43,995 nucleotides of DNA from an uncultured Bacteroidales bacterium (GCA_945827785.1 CALZOR010000008.1:1-43995); one strand, 5' to 3'. Positions 16,525 to 26,026 are shown, numbered from the stretch's first letter. The notes: generated by a model not told the origin, from the sequence alone. Made by a program: numbers and translations.

Positions 16525-18342
16525 TTATCTTACGGATTGCTGGCTGACTTTCCAGGAGTTTTCATACAGGATTCTGCGAACTCCTTCATTTTCCCATCCG
16601 CCTCCTTCCATTTTTCTGAACTTGAAATAACTCTGGAGCATGTCCTTGTCATGCCTGTCGAGATTTTCTGTCCATCTGCGGCCATATTTGCTGTGCATTT
16701 CTATGCTCCAGCGTGCAATGTCGTAGCCCTGAAATGCATATTGCGAAGGCTCTGCATTGAAAAGCGCCCTGTACTCCAGAAGAAAGTTCCTCACCTTGGC
16801 ATCATCATAGTCGATGCTGTATGAGTGGCAGACATGCAAATGGGTGTTGTGCAGGTTCTCAACCTCGATTGTTTCGAATGACCTTATCTTTGCAGGAGCA
16901 TAGAGAACAACTTCAAACTTATTGTGAATCAGAAGGTTGAGGTTGCGTACCACATCGTTTACGAAGGCTTCGCTCTCGGATGCGACAATAAACCTGTTGG
17001 TCGCCGAGTCTGTCATCAGAGCTGTCAGCGGCTCAAGTATGTCCCTTCCTTCGAGGATGCTGTATGAGAAACTATTCCATGCCATTCCAAGGGAATCAAC
17101 AGCTGCAGTGAGCATCTTGTTCATGCTGCTCTCCTTATAGCCTTTTTCGGTGATGATGATGATCCTGTCTTCTTCATCCGTCTCTTCCTTCATCCACTTA
17201 GCAAGTTCAAAATACTGTGTCTGATGGGATGTCGGAGCCTGGATGAGGTTGGAATACTGTCCTGCAAGTGCCTCCACCTTAGGGTCGAGAGGGGAAATGA
17301 CAGGAATCCATGACGGGATGCCTCCGATAAATCCGTTCATGTCATTGTATGATACCGGTCCTATGACGATATCGCAGTTTGTCGTATCAATTATATCGGA
17401 TGATTTGCCTTCGATGGCTGTGTCAATGACCTTCAGGTTGACGTTGATTCCTTCATTGCCGAGGTCCCTGACCGCCGTGAGTACTCCTGAGTAGAAGTCC
17501 ATGTTATTGCGGCTGGCAGCCTGTCCATCGGCTTTCAGCGGAAGCAGAAGAGCCAGGTCTGTTTCAGATTTCCAGAAATCAAACAGGTATCTCCTGTCTT
17601 CTTCCCTGGAATTGGCATCTTCTTCGTATATGCCTGCCTCTCCTGGCTGGGGTTCTTCAATCTGGACAATGCCTTCACCATTGGTCTTATATTGTTCGGC
17701 AAGCAGGCTGTCTTCCTCCTGGAAAGGTATCTGAATTTTTTGCCTTGTTGTCAGTTTCCTGTCCTTGAGGGAATTGACCTCCATGATGGCCTCGGCGCTC
17801 ACTCCGTATTTCTGGGCAATGTCTTCGATGTCTTCATACCATTTCACGGTGTGAACCTTTCTTTTCCTGCCTTTCTTTTCTGCCTTTCCGGATTCTTGCC
17901 CGGCAGATGGCTTCTCGATTACGGCAGGCCTTTCCTCCTGGCGGGCAACCGGCTCCTCCTTCACCTCTTCCTCCTTCAGCTGCTCCTCCTTCACCGGCCC
18001 GACACCGACTGGCTTCTGTTCCTTCGGATCAGAAGCTTCTTCTTTTTTGGAAACGGAAGGAATAATCAGTATGGTGTTTTTCTTCAGACCATTTTCCTTT
18101 ACTGCAGGATTGTATTTGTAGATATCCTCCGGGGTTACCTGATATGCTTTGCAGATGGAATACAGAGTCTGCCTTTCACGCACGATGTGCGAGTAGCAGA
18201 CGACTCCGTCCACTTTTAATTTTTCCTTTGATATCGTAACAGGTACAGCTTCATATTGCTGAGCCCTTGACAATGAAGGTGTTGCAATCGCAATACCGGT
18301 GCATATCAATGCACAGAACAAACCTTTTATCTTCATTCTCAT
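16525..18342 (-). CDS. LysM protein with type 1 periplasmic-binding fold
   Basis: 605 residues. An N-terminal signal peptide is followed by two LysM repeats (about 50-95 and 163-206, the latter HTVKWYEDIEDIAQKYG), separated by a Glu/Lys/Pro-rich linker. The rest (about 265 to the end) resembles a substrate-binding protein of the Leu/Ile/Val-receptor type (LALLLPLKADG...FYSGVLTAVRDL...DIVIGPVSYNDM). No transporter genes adjoin. Likely a periplasmic protein held on peptidoglycan, possibly a sensor or LpoA-like regulator of wall synthesis; this role is inference. A second ATG two codons in is also possible. Confidence 0.75.
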   Translation of the reverse strand: MRMKIKGLFCALICTGIAIATPSLSRAQQYEAVPVTISKEKLKVDGVVCYSHIVRERQTLYSICKAYQVTPEDIYKYNPAVKENGLKKNTILIIPSVSKKEEASDPKEQKPVGVGPVKEEQLKEEEVKEEPVARQEERPAVIEKPSAGQESGKAEKKGRKRKVHTVKWYEDIEDIAQKYGVSAEAIMEVNSLKDRKLTTRQKIQIPFQEEDSLLAEQYKTNGEGIVQIEEPQPGEAGIYEEDANSREEDRRYLFDFWKSETDLALLLPLKADGQAASRNNMDFYSGVLTAVRDLGNEGINVNLKVIDTAIEGKSSDIIDTTNCDIVIGPVSYNDMNGFIGGIPSWIPVISPLDPKVEALAGQYSNLIQAPTSHQTQYFELAKWMKEETDEEDRIIIITEKGYKESSMNKMLTAAVDSLGMAWNSFSYSILEGRDILEPLTALMTDSATNRFIVASESEAFVNDVVRNLNLLIHNKFEVVLYAPAKIRSFETIEVENLHNTHLHVCHSYSIDYDDAKVRNFLLEYRALFNAEPSQYAFQGYDIARWSIEMHSKYGRRWTENLDRHDKDMLQSYFKFRKMEGGGWENEGVRRILYENSWKVSQQSVR

Positions 18343-18359
18343 ATATATTTGTGCTCCGG

Positions 18360-19487
18360 TTATTTCTCAATCCGGAGGGCAAACTCTGTGAGTTTGCCTG
18401 CAAATTCCTTCCAGGAAAGCCTTTCCTTTTCTTTCCTTATATTTTCTATGCAATTCTCTTTTATCTTCGGGTCGCTGAAATATCTCTCGATTTCAGCCCT
18501 TATCGCCTCAGGCGAGCCATCCGGGGATACAATACCCGTGCCTCTGTCGCCGATTGTTTCTTTCAGACCACCGACATCGGTTACAATCATCGGAACTTCA
18601 AAGTGATATGAAACCGAACTGATACCACTCTGCGTGGCGCTCCTGTAAGGCAGGACCGCCAGGTCCGCTGCCGAAAAATAGTCCTTGACTTCCGAGTCCT
18701 TGATGTATTTCAGCCAGAGGTGAACCTTGTCTTTGTTCGGCAGAGAATCAATAATCTGCTGGTATTTGTCAAAAGACCCGTATGGCTCTCCGGCTATTAT
18801 CAGCTGATAGTCTTCGCCGAGGCCAGCAAAAGCATTCAGAAGGATATCGAGCCCCTTGTATGCCCTGATCAGACCGAAAAACAGGATGTTACGCTTGCCG
18901 CTTTCAAGATTGAGTTTTCTGGCCGCTTCCTCCCTGTCCAGTTTTTCTCCGAAATGAGAGTAGAGAGGGTGCTGGATGACAGCGAAATCCGCATCCGGAC
19001 GCAGCCTGAGCAAATCCTTCGACACAGCCTCGCAAAGGGTGACGTATGCATCGCTTCCGGACAGGAAATATTTGGTCAGAGGAGTGTCGAAAAAGCGCTG
19101 CTCATGAGGGACGACATTGTCAAGGATGGAAATCACCCTGCAATGCTTCCTCATTTTTCTGGTAATCCAGCCCAGCGATGGCGCAAAATATGACATCCAG
19201 TATCTTACGATAAGCAGGTCCGGCTCCCAGTCCCGGATTGCTTTGTATGTGGTGATGTATGTAAACGGATTGGCCGTATCCAGCAGAGATACGCTCTCAA
19301 CCGGTACGGCCTCATCATCGTCTGTTACAAACTGAGTCTTGCCCGGGAAGAGGAATTCGGGATATTGCCGCTTGAAATTGAAAGCTTTGACAATGTGATT
19401 TTTGCTCAGTTCTCCGTAAAGGCATGCGTTAAACTGAGAAATTCCTCCCCTGTAGGGGTAGAAACAGGACAGTATTGCTATTTTCAA
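18360..19487 (-). CDS. glycosyltransferase, GT4-like
   Basis: 375 residues with two Rossmann-like halves (GT-B fold). N-terminal FYPYRGGISQFNACLY is the acceptor-side glycine loop; the C-terminal half has NILFFGLIRAYKGLDILLNAF and VLPYRSATQSGISSVSYHFEVPMIVTDVGGLKE, the donor-binding region of GT4-type enzymes. Sugar donor and acceptor are unknown. It sits 4 bp after the anchored OmpH gene and 17 bp before the LysM gene, all on the minus strand, so the three may be one transcript. Confidence 0.85.
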   Translation of the reverse strand: MKIAILSCFYPYRGGISQFNACLYGELSKNHIVKAFNFKRQYPEFLFPGKTQFVTDDDEAVPVESVSLLDTANPFTYITTYKAIRDWEPDLLIVRYWMSYFAPSLGWITRKMRKHCRVISILDNVVPHEQRFFDTPLTKYFLSGSDAYVTLCEAVSKDLLRLRPDADFAVIQHPLYSHFGEKLDREEAARKLNLESGKRNILFFGLIRAYKGLDILLNAFAGLGEDYQLIIAGEPYGSFDKYQQIIDSLPNKDKVHLWLKYIKDSEVKDYFSAADLAVLPYRSATQSGISSVSYHFEVPMIVTDVGGLKETIGDRGTGIVSPDGSPEAIRAEIERYFSDPKIKENCIENIRKEKERLSWKEFAGKLTEFALRIEK

Positions 19488-19491
19488 TTAG

Positions 19492-20106
19492 TTACTCTTT
19501 TTTGTTCTTGTTCTTCACATACTCCTCGTTGAGGCCTGCAAGTACCTCCTCGGTGATGTTCAGGGAAGCGTCAGCTGCAATTACCGGAGCACCACCTTGG
19601 TTGGTGAGGATCATTGCATACTGTTTCTCTGCATTGTATTTCTCAAGGTAGGTCTGGATGGCATCACCGAGCTGGTTCATCATCACGACCTGCTCTTCCT
19701 GAATCTCCTGCTGTTTCTGGGCTGCATAGTTGTTGAATTCAGCTTCCTGCTGCTGGAGCTTCTGGCTCTGTACCTCAGCAACCGAACGGGTCATGAGGCC
19801 TTTGTCAATCTTCTCCTGGAAGGCTTTCACGTCTGTTTCGAGCTTCTTTCCTCTTCTGTTGACTTCAGCCTGGATGTTCTGGACCTTGGTTTCAACTACA
19901 GACCTGAGGTCATTGGCCATGTCGTACTCCATGAGAATCCTGTCAAGGTCAATGTAAACGATGTCTCCCTTCTGTGCAGGTGCGCCGGCTTCTTCAGTTG
20001 CGACTGCTGCATTGCCCTCTGATTTGCCTGTTGTAAAGAAAAGGATTCCGAAAACTACTACAGCAACCAGTGAGATGATGCTGAGTACAAGTGGTGTTTG
20101 TTTCAT
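19492..20106 (-). CDS. OmpH/Skp family protein with N-terminal membrane anchor
   Basis: 204 residues. The first 25 or so form one hydrophobic helix (LVLSIISLVAVVVFGILFF) without a clear cleavage site, so it is probably an anchor rather than a removed signal. Then IVYIDLDRILMEYDMA and a long Gln/Glu/Lys coiled coil typical of the periplasmic outer-membrane-protein chaperone Skp. It is one of two Skp-like proteins in the window; the other (25243) is secreted and follows bamA. Confidence 0.85.
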   Translation of the reverse strand: MKQTPLVLSIISLVAVVVFGILFFTTGKSEGNAAVATEEAGAPAQKGDIVYIDLDRILMEYDMANDLRSVVETKVQNIQAEVNRRGKKLETDVKAFQEKIDKGLMTRSVAEVQSQKLQQQEAEFNNYAAQKQQEIQEEQVVMMNQLGDAIQTYLEKYNAEKQYAMILTNQGGAPVIAADASLNITEEVLAGLNEEYVKNKNKKE

Positions 20107-20174
20107 TTTGCTTTATTTTTTATTTATTGATTATTCATTTGTCCGCCACACCGGTTGCGCAGCGCATATCTTTG

Positions 20175-20182
20175 CAAAGATA
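20175..20182 (-). promoter_or_regulatory. -7 box upstream of anchored ompH gene
   Basis: On the minus strand TATCTTTG (TAnnTTTG). It lies within the perfect palindrome TATCTTTGCAAAGATA. No clear TTTG is seen 19-21 bp upstream. Confidence 0.45.
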
Positions 20183-20183
20183 A

Positions 20184-20903
20184 CTAAAAAATCTTAACTT
20201 TTGAGAGGTAGGCCTGTATTGTTTTCTCCAAACCCATATAAAGGGCATCGCAGATGATGGCATGGCCTATGGAAACCTCCGCAGTCCACGGAATGTTCCT
20301 GATGAAGAACTCCAGGTTCTCAAGGCTGAGGTCATGCCCGGCGTTCACCTGCAGTCCCGCTTCGCGGGCCGCCTCTGCCGTCTTGATGAAATCTGCAATT
20401 GCTCCTTCCCTGTCCTTTGGATAATTGCTCGCATAGGGCTCGGTATAGAGCTCCACCCTGTCGCAACCGCATTCTGCCGCAGCAATGGCCATGCGAGGAT
20501 TTGGATCGATGAAGATGGATGTGCGTATTCCCTTGGATTTGAATGTTTTGCATACATCGGTAAGGAAGTCCCTGTGCTTGATTGCATCCCATCCGGCATT
20601 CGAAGTAATGGCATCTTCCGCATCGGGGACGAGGGTGACCTGGTCCGGAACAACTTCAAGGACGAGGTCTATGAAGGAAGGAATCGGATTTCCTTCAATA
20701 TTGAATTCCGTAGTAATCAGCGGCCTTATCTGTCTGACATCCGCATATCTGATATGTCTTTCGTCCGGTCTCGGATGGACGGTAATGCCTTCGGCACCGA
20801 ACTTTTCACACATAACGGCTGCATGTGCCACATCAGGCATATTTCCGCCTCTTGCGTTCCTTATTGTGGCAATCTTGTTGATGTTTACACTTAGTCTTGT
20901 CAT
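20184..20903 (-). CDS. pdxJ: pyridoxine 5'-phosphate synthase
   Basis: Last step of the DXP-dependent vitamin B6 route: condenses 1-deoxyxylulose 5-phosphate with 3-amino-1-hydroxyacetone 1-phosphate. LSVNINKIATIRNARGG, GITVHPRPDERHI, and VNAGHDL near the C-terminus are family signatures. 239 residues is normal. Divergent from nadK across a short promoter region with a TATTTTTG box (20934-20927, minus). Confidence 0.95.
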   Translation of the reverse strand: MTRLSVNINKIATIRNARGGNMPDVAHAAVMCEKFGAEGITVHPRPDERHIRYADVRQIRPLITTEFNIEGNPIPSFIDLVLEVVPDQVTLVPDAEDAITSNAGWDAIKHRDFLTDVCKTFKSKGIRTSIFIDPNPRMAIAAAECGCDRVELYTEPYASNYPKDREGAIADFIKTAEAAREAGLQVNAGHDLSLENLEFFIRNIPWTAEVSIGHAIICDALYMGLEKTIQAYLSKVKIF

Positions 20904-20967
20904 TCTCGTCTTATATTTTCGACCGACAAAAATAGATAATAAACTTTAAAATTTGTAAATATTGTGC

Positions 20968-20975
20968 TATTTTTG
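20968..20975 (+). promoter_or_regulatory. -7 box upstream of nadK
   Basis: TATTTTTG, 25 bp before the nadK ATG. Upstream sequence is AT-rich without an exact TTTG at -33. A matching box faces the other way at 20927-20934 for pdxJ. Confidence 0.45.
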
Positions 20976-20985
20976 GCATTTTATA

Positions 20986-20997
20986 GCGAAACTTGAG
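20986..20997 (+). repeat. GCGAAACTTGAG motif in nadK 5' UTR
   Basis: Exact 12-mer also present before rpmF; ends 3 bp before the nadK ATG, where a ribosome-binding site would lie. Confidence 0.5.
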
Positions 20998-21000
20998 CGG

Positions 21001-21819
21001 ATGACAGGATATTTATATATAGGAAAAAAAGGGTCGGAAACAGACCCGAGAATTACCCTTCTTTCCCGGAAACTTTCATCGGGAGGTTGGACGGTCATAA
21101 CGGGCGCAAACCCGGCTGATGCCCCAGGTGACACGGACATGATTCTGAGCGTCGGAGGCGACGGGTCCTTCCTTTCGGCCTCGTCTTATGCTTCCCGCAG
21201 GGGCATCCCTGTCGTGGGAGTGAATCTCGGCCGCCTCGGATTCCTTTCCGAGAACCGGCCTGAAGACGTCGCGGATGCCTTGATTTCAGGAGAATATGAA
21301 ATTGAGGAACGGGGTCTCCTTTCGGCATCACTCTCAGGCAGTGGAAATCCTGAAAGTGAAGATTTCATTGCCCTGAATGAAGTCACCGTCCACCGCAGCG
21401 GTGCTGCCATGCTCGGAGTCGATGTCAGGATCGGGGACGAGAAACTTCCCACCTACTGGGCCGACGGACTTGTCATTTCCACAAGTTCCGGCTCAACGGC
21501 ATATTCTCTCAGCGTCGGCGGACCGATAGTGCTTCCGCAGTCAAAAGTCCTGATCATATCCCCGATTGCCCCGCACAACCTGAATGTGCGCCCTCTCGTG
21601 GTGCCGGATTCATCGGAAATCACTCTTGACATGCATTCGCGTGACGGCCAGTTCACCTTCACTGCGGACAATCTCAATGTCTGTGCACCTTCCGACACAA
21701 GCATCAGGGTTTCAATGGCACAATTTTCGCTTAAGCGTGTCCGGCTCAATAAATCGGATTTCATCAATGCCCTTACTGAAAAACTCTTCTGGGGCGAGGA
21801 TGTCCGGAATATCAAATAA
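21001..21819 (+). CDS. nadK: NAD kinase
   Basis: Phosphorylates NAD to NADP. GGDGSFLSA carries the catalytic Asp, NLGRLGFLSE and the Gly-rich STSSGSTAYSLSVGGPI are the other conserved blocks. 272 residues from ATG 21001 (MTGYLYIGKKGSE); the longer track start is a TTG upstream of the -7 box. Followed 15 bp later by uppS and then bamA. Confidence 0.94.
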   Translation: MTGYLYIGKKGSETDPRITLLSRKLSSGGWTVITGANPADAPGDTDMILSVGGDGSFLSASSYASRRGIPVVGVNLGRLGFLSENRPEDVADALISGEYEIEERGLLSASLSGSGNPESEDFIALNEVTVHRSGAAMLGVDVRIGDEKLPTYWADGLVISTSSGSTAYSLSVGGPIVLPQSKVLIISPIAPHNLNVRPLVVPDSSEITLDMHSRDGQFTFTADNLNVCAPSDTSIRVSMAQFSLKRVRLNKSDFINALTEKLFWGEDVRNIK

Positions 21820-21834
21820 TTGAAATTTACACCT

Positions 21835-22563
21835 ATGGCAACAGAAGACGGTAAAAAAGTACCTCTGCATGTCTCCATCATCATGGATGGTAATGGAAGA
21901 TGGGCAAAGGAAAGAGGCAAGGAAAGGGTTTATGGCCATTTCGAAGGCGTTGAAAGCGTGAGGGCATGTGTGGAGGCATCGGTCGAGACCGGTGTGCGCT
22001 ACCTGTCGCTTTTCGCATTTTCTGAAGAGAACTGGGGACGTCCGGATGCAGAAGTTTCTGCACTCATGGAATTGATGGTCAAGGCAATGCGTGCAGAAAT
22101 GGACAGCCTGAACAAAAACGGAGTCCGGTTCATGGTTCTTGGCAACAGGGCCCATCTTTCAGATAACGTGAACAATGTCATCGACGACTGCATGCAGATG
22201 ACAGCATCAAACACAAGATTGACTCTCATCCTCTTCATGAGCTACAGCGGCAAATGGGACATACTTCAGGCGGCAAAGCGTCTTGCTGCTGAAGCGGCAG
22301 CAAACCCCGAGGGCATCGATGCCATACTTTCGATGGACAATGATGCATTTGCCAGATATCTCGTCACTGACGGAATCCCGGACCCGGACCTGATCATAAG
22401 GACCTCCGGAGAGACCCGTCTGAGCAACTATCTTCTCTGGCAGGGGGCATATTCCGAACTTCTTTTTGTAGATACATTGTGGCCTGACTTCCGTAAGGAG
22501 GAATTCCGCTTGGCTCTGGAATCCTATTCAAAACGGGACAGACGTTATGGTAAAGTCAAATAA
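21835..22563 (+). CDS. uppS: undecaprenyl diphosphate synthase (cis-prenyltransferase)
   Basis: Builds the C55 lipid carrier for peptidoglycan and other envelope glycans from isopentenyl diphosphate. IIMDGNGRWAK is the catalytic/pyrophosphate loop (Asp), SLFAFSEENWGRP and RTSGETRLSNYLLWQGAYSEL are family blocks. About 242 residues from ATG 21835. Order nadK-uppS-bamA-skp is a usual Bacteroidota envelope cluster. Confidence 0.95.
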   Translation: MATEDGKKVPLHVSIIMDGNGRWAKERGKERVYGHFEGVESVRACVEASVETGVRYLSLFAFSEENWGRPDAEVSALMELMVKAMRAEMDSLNKNGVRFMVLGNRAHLSDNVNNVIDDCMQMTASNTRLTLILFMSYSGKWDILQAAKRLAAEAAANPEGIDAILSMDNDAFARYLVTDGIPDPDLIIRTSGETRLSNYLLWQGAYSELLFVDTLWPDFRKEEFRLALESYSKRDRRYGKVK

Positions 22564-22568
22564 TTGCG

Positions 22569-22576
22569 TATATTTG
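22569..22576 (+). promoter_or_regulatory. -7 box upstream of bamA
   Basis: TATATTTG matches TAnnTTTG, 23 bp before the bamA ATG; the -33 region inside uppS is weak. Suggests an additional promoter for bamA-skp besides read-through from nadK-uppS. Confidence 0.5.
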
Positions 22577-22599
22577 CAGTTTTGAATTAAATTATACGG

Positions 22600-25221
22600 A
22601 TGAGAATCAGCAGAGTTTTCCTTCTTGTACTGTTTATGGTACTCTCGGCCTCTTATGTGATGTCGCTTTATGCGCAGAACAGGGATGGTGGAGTTGTCGT
22701 CGATTATAACAAACCGAATAAATATATAGTGGGCGGTGTCAAGGTCGAAGGCACCAATTATCTTTCTCCGGAGCAGATTATTCAGGTTTCAGGCCTTCAG
22801 AAGGGTCTTGAGGTCACTGTCCCGGGTGAGCAGATAACTTCGGTGGTCAAGCGACTGTGGCTTCAGCGCTATTTCGAGGATGTATCGGTGTCGGTGGACT
22901 CCCTCAGTCCGAGCCGCGATACGGCATTCTTCAAGATTTCCATTGTCGAGCGTCCGCGTGTATCCAAATGGACATTCAGCGGAGTGAAACAGGGAGAGCA
23001 GAAGGAACTTCAGGAGCGTCTCAACCTTAAGCGAGGCGGGGAGTTCTCGGAATATGTCTCAAAGACTTCGACTGATATCATCAAGAGATATTTCAAGGAG
23101 AAGGGCTTCTATAACGTTGACGTCAACGTGATGACGAAGCGCGACACCATGATCCGCAGCGCTATCCGCGTGAACTTCCACGTGAACAGGGGAGAGAAGG
23201 TCAAAATCAAGAAGATAAACTTCAATGGCGCGAAGAACGTAAAGGAATTCAAGCTCGTACGTTCGATGAAAAAGACCAAGGATGCAAGGTTCATGAACCT
23301 GTTCAGCTCAAAGAAATTCAACGAGAGCGAGTATGAGAATGACAAGAAATCCCTCATCAGCGCTTTCAACGAGGCTGGTTACAGGGATGCAAGGATTGTC
23401 AAGGATACAATGTATTATATCGAACCGGGGCGTCTGCAGATTGACTTCGACATTGACGAGGGCAGGAAATACTATTTCAGGAACATCACATGGACAGGAA
23501 ACTCAGTCTTCTCATCAGATGCCCTCAATGAAATCCTGATGGTCAAGAAGGGAGATGTCTATGATTTGGTGACCATGCAGAAACGACTCTATGGCGGTGG
23601 GAAACAGACCGAATATGATGTTTCCAAGCTATACAGGGACAACGGCTATCTGTTCTTCAATATCCAGCCGGTGGAACTGAACATCCAGGGAGACTCCGTC
23701 GATGTGGAAATGAGGGTTGTCGAGGGAAAACCGGCGACATTGAACAACATCATCATCAATGGTAACGACCTCACCAACGAAAGAGTAGTGCGCCGTCAGG
23801 TCTTCACCCGTCCGGGATACCTCTTCAGCCAGAGCGATTTCGAACGTTCAATCAGGGAAATTGCATCCATGGGCCAGTTCGATGCGGAGGCCATTGCCGA
23901 TCCGAATACCGGATACTCTCTGCTTCCGAATCCAAATGACAATACGGTTGACATTGTATATAATGTAACAGAGAAACCTTCCAGCCAGCTGGAACTTTCA
24001 GGCGGCTGGGGCGGAAATACCTTCGTGGCTACTGTCGGAGTCAGCTTCAACAATTTCTCCACAAGAAGGTTCTTTGACAAGACTGCATGGCGTCCTGTAC
24101 CTCTTGGAGATGCACAGAACCTTGCAATCCGCTTCCAGACCAACGGAACGTACTACACGAGCCTTTCAGCCAGCTTCTCTGAGCCATGGCTCTTCGGAAA
24201 GAAGCCTACATCGCTGAATGTATCGCTCTACTATACAAGGCAGACCAACTCCTACCTTGCATTCAACATTCTGAACAATAACGAGTACATGGAGGTGTAT
24301 GGATTTGCAGCCGGAATCGGAAAAAGGCTCAAATGGCCTGACAACTATTTCGTACTTTACAATCAGTTGAGTTGGCAGACATACAAGCTTCAGAACTGGG
24401 CGTACCAGTTCCTCTTCAATACCGGTATTTCGCACAACCTCAGCTATACCCTCAGCCTTTCGAGAAACTCTACCGACCAGCAAATCTATCCGCGTCAGGG
24501 CTCGGACATCTCTTTCTCCCTCCAGCTGACTCCGCCTTACTCCCTGCTCAGAAGCTGCAAGGGCAAGAACAAGGACAGGTTCCTGAAGGGGTATGACGAA
24601 AAGGGCAATGTGCAGTATGCAACCAATTGGAAGGAAATCAATTACAACCTCCAGACATCTCAGGAGAGATACAAATGGATCGAGTATCACAAATGGTCGG
24701 TCAAGGCGGCAATCTACACCAAACTCGTCGGAGACCTTGTCCTGATGGCCCGCGCACAGTTCGGATATCTTGGCTACTATAACCGCAACTGGGGATATTC
24801 TCCGTTCGAGGGATTCCGCGTCGGTGGTGACGGTATGTCCGGATATGATACATATGGATCAGAGATCATTTCACTTCGTGGATATGAAAACTACTCCCTG
24901 ACACCTACTGCATCATCAAATTACAATACCACAGGAAACTATTATTCCGGCAACGTGTATGACAAGTTCACTGTCGAGCTCCGTTATCCTGTCGTGCTTC
25001 AGCCGCAGTCCACGATTTACGCGCTCCTCTTCCTCGAAGGCGGTAACTGCTGGTCTGACATCAGGGATTTCAATCCTTTCCAGATCAAGAGGTCTGCCGG
25101 AGTCGGCGTGAGGGTGTTCCTCCCGATGATCGGACTCCTTGGAGTTGACTGGGGATGGGGATTCGACGATCCAGTCAATGGAAAGAGCCAGTTCCACTTC
25201 GTCATCGGACAACAGTTCTAG
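22600..25221 (+). CDS. bamA: outer membrane assembly protein BamA (Omp85)
   Basis: Core of the BAM machine. Signal peptide (VFLLVLFMVLSASYVMSLYAQ), then several POTRA domains (about residues 45-440, starting VGGVKVEGTNYLSPEQI) and a 16-stranded barrel. The surface loop-6 VRGF-type motif appears as SLRGYENYSL, and the C-terminus ends in Phe (HFVIGQQF) as expected for a barrel recognised by BAM. 873 residues is ordinary for Bacteroidota. skp follows after 21 bp. Confidence 0.95.
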   Translation: MRISRVFLLVLFMVLSASYVMSLYAQNRDGGVVVDYNKPNKYIVGGVKVEGTNYLSPEQIIQVSGLQKGLEVTVPGEQITSVVKRLWLQRYFEDVSVSVDSLSPSRDTAFFKISIVERPRVSKWTFSGVKQGEQKELQERLNLKRGGEFSEYVSKTSTDIIKRYFKEKGFYNVDVNVMTKRDTMIRSAIRVNFHVNRGEKVKIKKINFNGAKNVKEFKLVRSMKKTKDARFMNLFSSKKFNESEYENDKKSLISAFNEAGYRDARIVKDTMYYIEPGRLQIDFDIDEGRKYYFRNITWTGNSVFSSDALNEILMVKKGDVYDLVTMQKRLYGGGKQTEYDVSKLYRDNGYLFFNIQPVELNIQGDSVDVEMRVVEGKPATLNNIIINGNDLTNERVVRRQVFTRPGYLFSQSDFERSIREIASMGQFDAEAIADPNTGYSLLPNPNDNTVDIVYNVTEKPSSQLELSGGWGGNTFVATVGVSFNNFSTRRFFDKTAWRPVPLGDAQNLAIRFQTNGTYYTSLSASFSEPWLFGKKPTSLNVSLYYTRQTNSYLAFNILNNNEYMEVYGFAAGIGKRLKWPDNYFVLYNQLSWQTYKLQNWAYQFLFNTGISHNLSYTLSLSRNSTDQQIYPRQGSDISFSLQLTPPYSLLRSCKGKNKDRFLKGYDEKGNVQYATNWKEINYNLQTSQERYKWIEYHKWSVKAAIYTKLVGDLVLMARAQFGYLGYYNRNWGYSPFEGFRVGGDGMSGYDTYGSEIISLRGYENYSLTPTASSNYNTTGNYYSGNVYDKFTVELRYPVVLQPQSTIYALLFLEGGNCWSDIRDFNPFQIKRSAGVGVRVFLPMIGLLGVDWGWGFDDPVNGKSQFHFVIGQQF

Positions 25222-25242
25222 AAATTAATAACATAATATAAA

Positions 25243-25818
25243 ATGAAGAAGATTTTATTGATCGCAGCCATGGCAATGATATCTCTTGCCGCTGCCGCAC
25301 AGAACATTACTTTCGCTTATGTGGATTATAATGAGCTTGTACAGCTCATGCCTGAAATGGACAAGGCACGCGAGCAGATTGAAGCTGCAAGTGTCGAGGC
25401 TCAGGAAACCTACACTGCAATGATGGAAGAGTACCAGACAAAGGCTCAGCAGTTCCAGCAGAAACAGGCAACCTGGACTCAGGCAATCAGAGAAAGCAAG
25501 GCCGCTGAACTCCAGCAGATCGAGTACAGGATTCAGGATTTCCAGCAGGCTATCCAGCAGGAACTCCAGCAGACACAGCAGACTCTTCAGGCTCCTATCT
25601 ATGAGAAGGCTCAGGCAACCGTAACCGAGCTTGCTAAAGCTAAGGGTGTCGCTTTCGTATTCGAGAAGAATTCAGTGATTTACATTGATCCAGCACAGGC
25701 TATTGACCTCACTCCGGAGGCAAGGAAAGCTCTGAACATTCCTGAGGACAGAACTCTTGAGTCTCTCCAGGCAGAGCTTCAGGCAAAGGCTCAGGCAGCA
25801 CAGGGAGGAGCACAGTAA
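25243..25818 (+). CDS. skp: periplasmic chaperone Skp/OmpH family
   Basis: 191 residues. Cleavable signal peptide (LLIAAMAMISLAAAAQ), FAYVDYNELVQLMPEMDKA, then a long Gln-rich coiled coil (QQFQQKQATWTQAI...QQELQQTQQTLQ) and a conserved C-terminal GVAFVFEKNSVIYIDPAQAIDLTPEARKAL. Binds unfolded outer membrane proteins on their way to BamA, encoded just upstream. A hairpin and a gene relic follow. Confidence 0.93.
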   Translation: MKKILLIAAMAMISLAAAAQNITFAYVDYNELVQLMPEMDKAREQIEAASVEAQETYTAMMEEYQTKAQQFQQKQATWTQAIRESKAAELQQIEYRIQDFQQAIQQELQQTQQTLQAPIYEKAQATVTELAKAKGVAFVFEKNSVIYIDPAQAIDLTPEARKALNIPEDRTLESLQAELQAKAQAAQGGAQ

Positions 25819-25835
25819 TCGTGCTTTCTTATAAA

Positions 25836-25859
25836 AATTCCGTTAACGGGCACGGAATT
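25836..25859 (+). terminator. hairpin after skp
   Basis: AATTCCGT / ACGGAATT, 8-bp arms with an 8-nt loop, 17 bp past the skp stop. No T-tract follows, so termination would be weak. It overlaps the junction with the dehydrogenase relic. Confidence 0.35.
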
Positions 25860-26016
25860 CATCGTTGCAAAGACTCCTGCTGCACGTTGGGGTACACCTG
25901 AAGACCTCATGGGCCCTGCAGTGTTCCTCGCATCAGATGCTTCCAACTTCGTGAACGGGCACGTTCTCTATGTGGACGGAGGTATTCTTGCTTACATCGG
26001 AAAACAGCCACAGTAA
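25855..26016 (+). pseudogene. 3' relic of an SDR (gluconate 5-dehydrogenase / KduD type)
   Basis: In-frame tail EF-IVAKTPAARWGTPEDL...DASNFVNGHVLYVDGGILAY ending in a stop at 26014-26016. This is the C-terminal quarter of the SDR family annotated as gluconate 5-dehydrogenase in Bacteroides; the Rossmann glycine motif and catalytic Tyr/Lys are absent because the first three quarters are missing. The frame is open back to the skp stop but has no homologous sequence or plausible start. The remaining codons are undamaged, so the truncation looks recent. Too short for the ORF track. Confidence 0.75.
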
Positions 26017-26026
26017 TCGAATCGTG

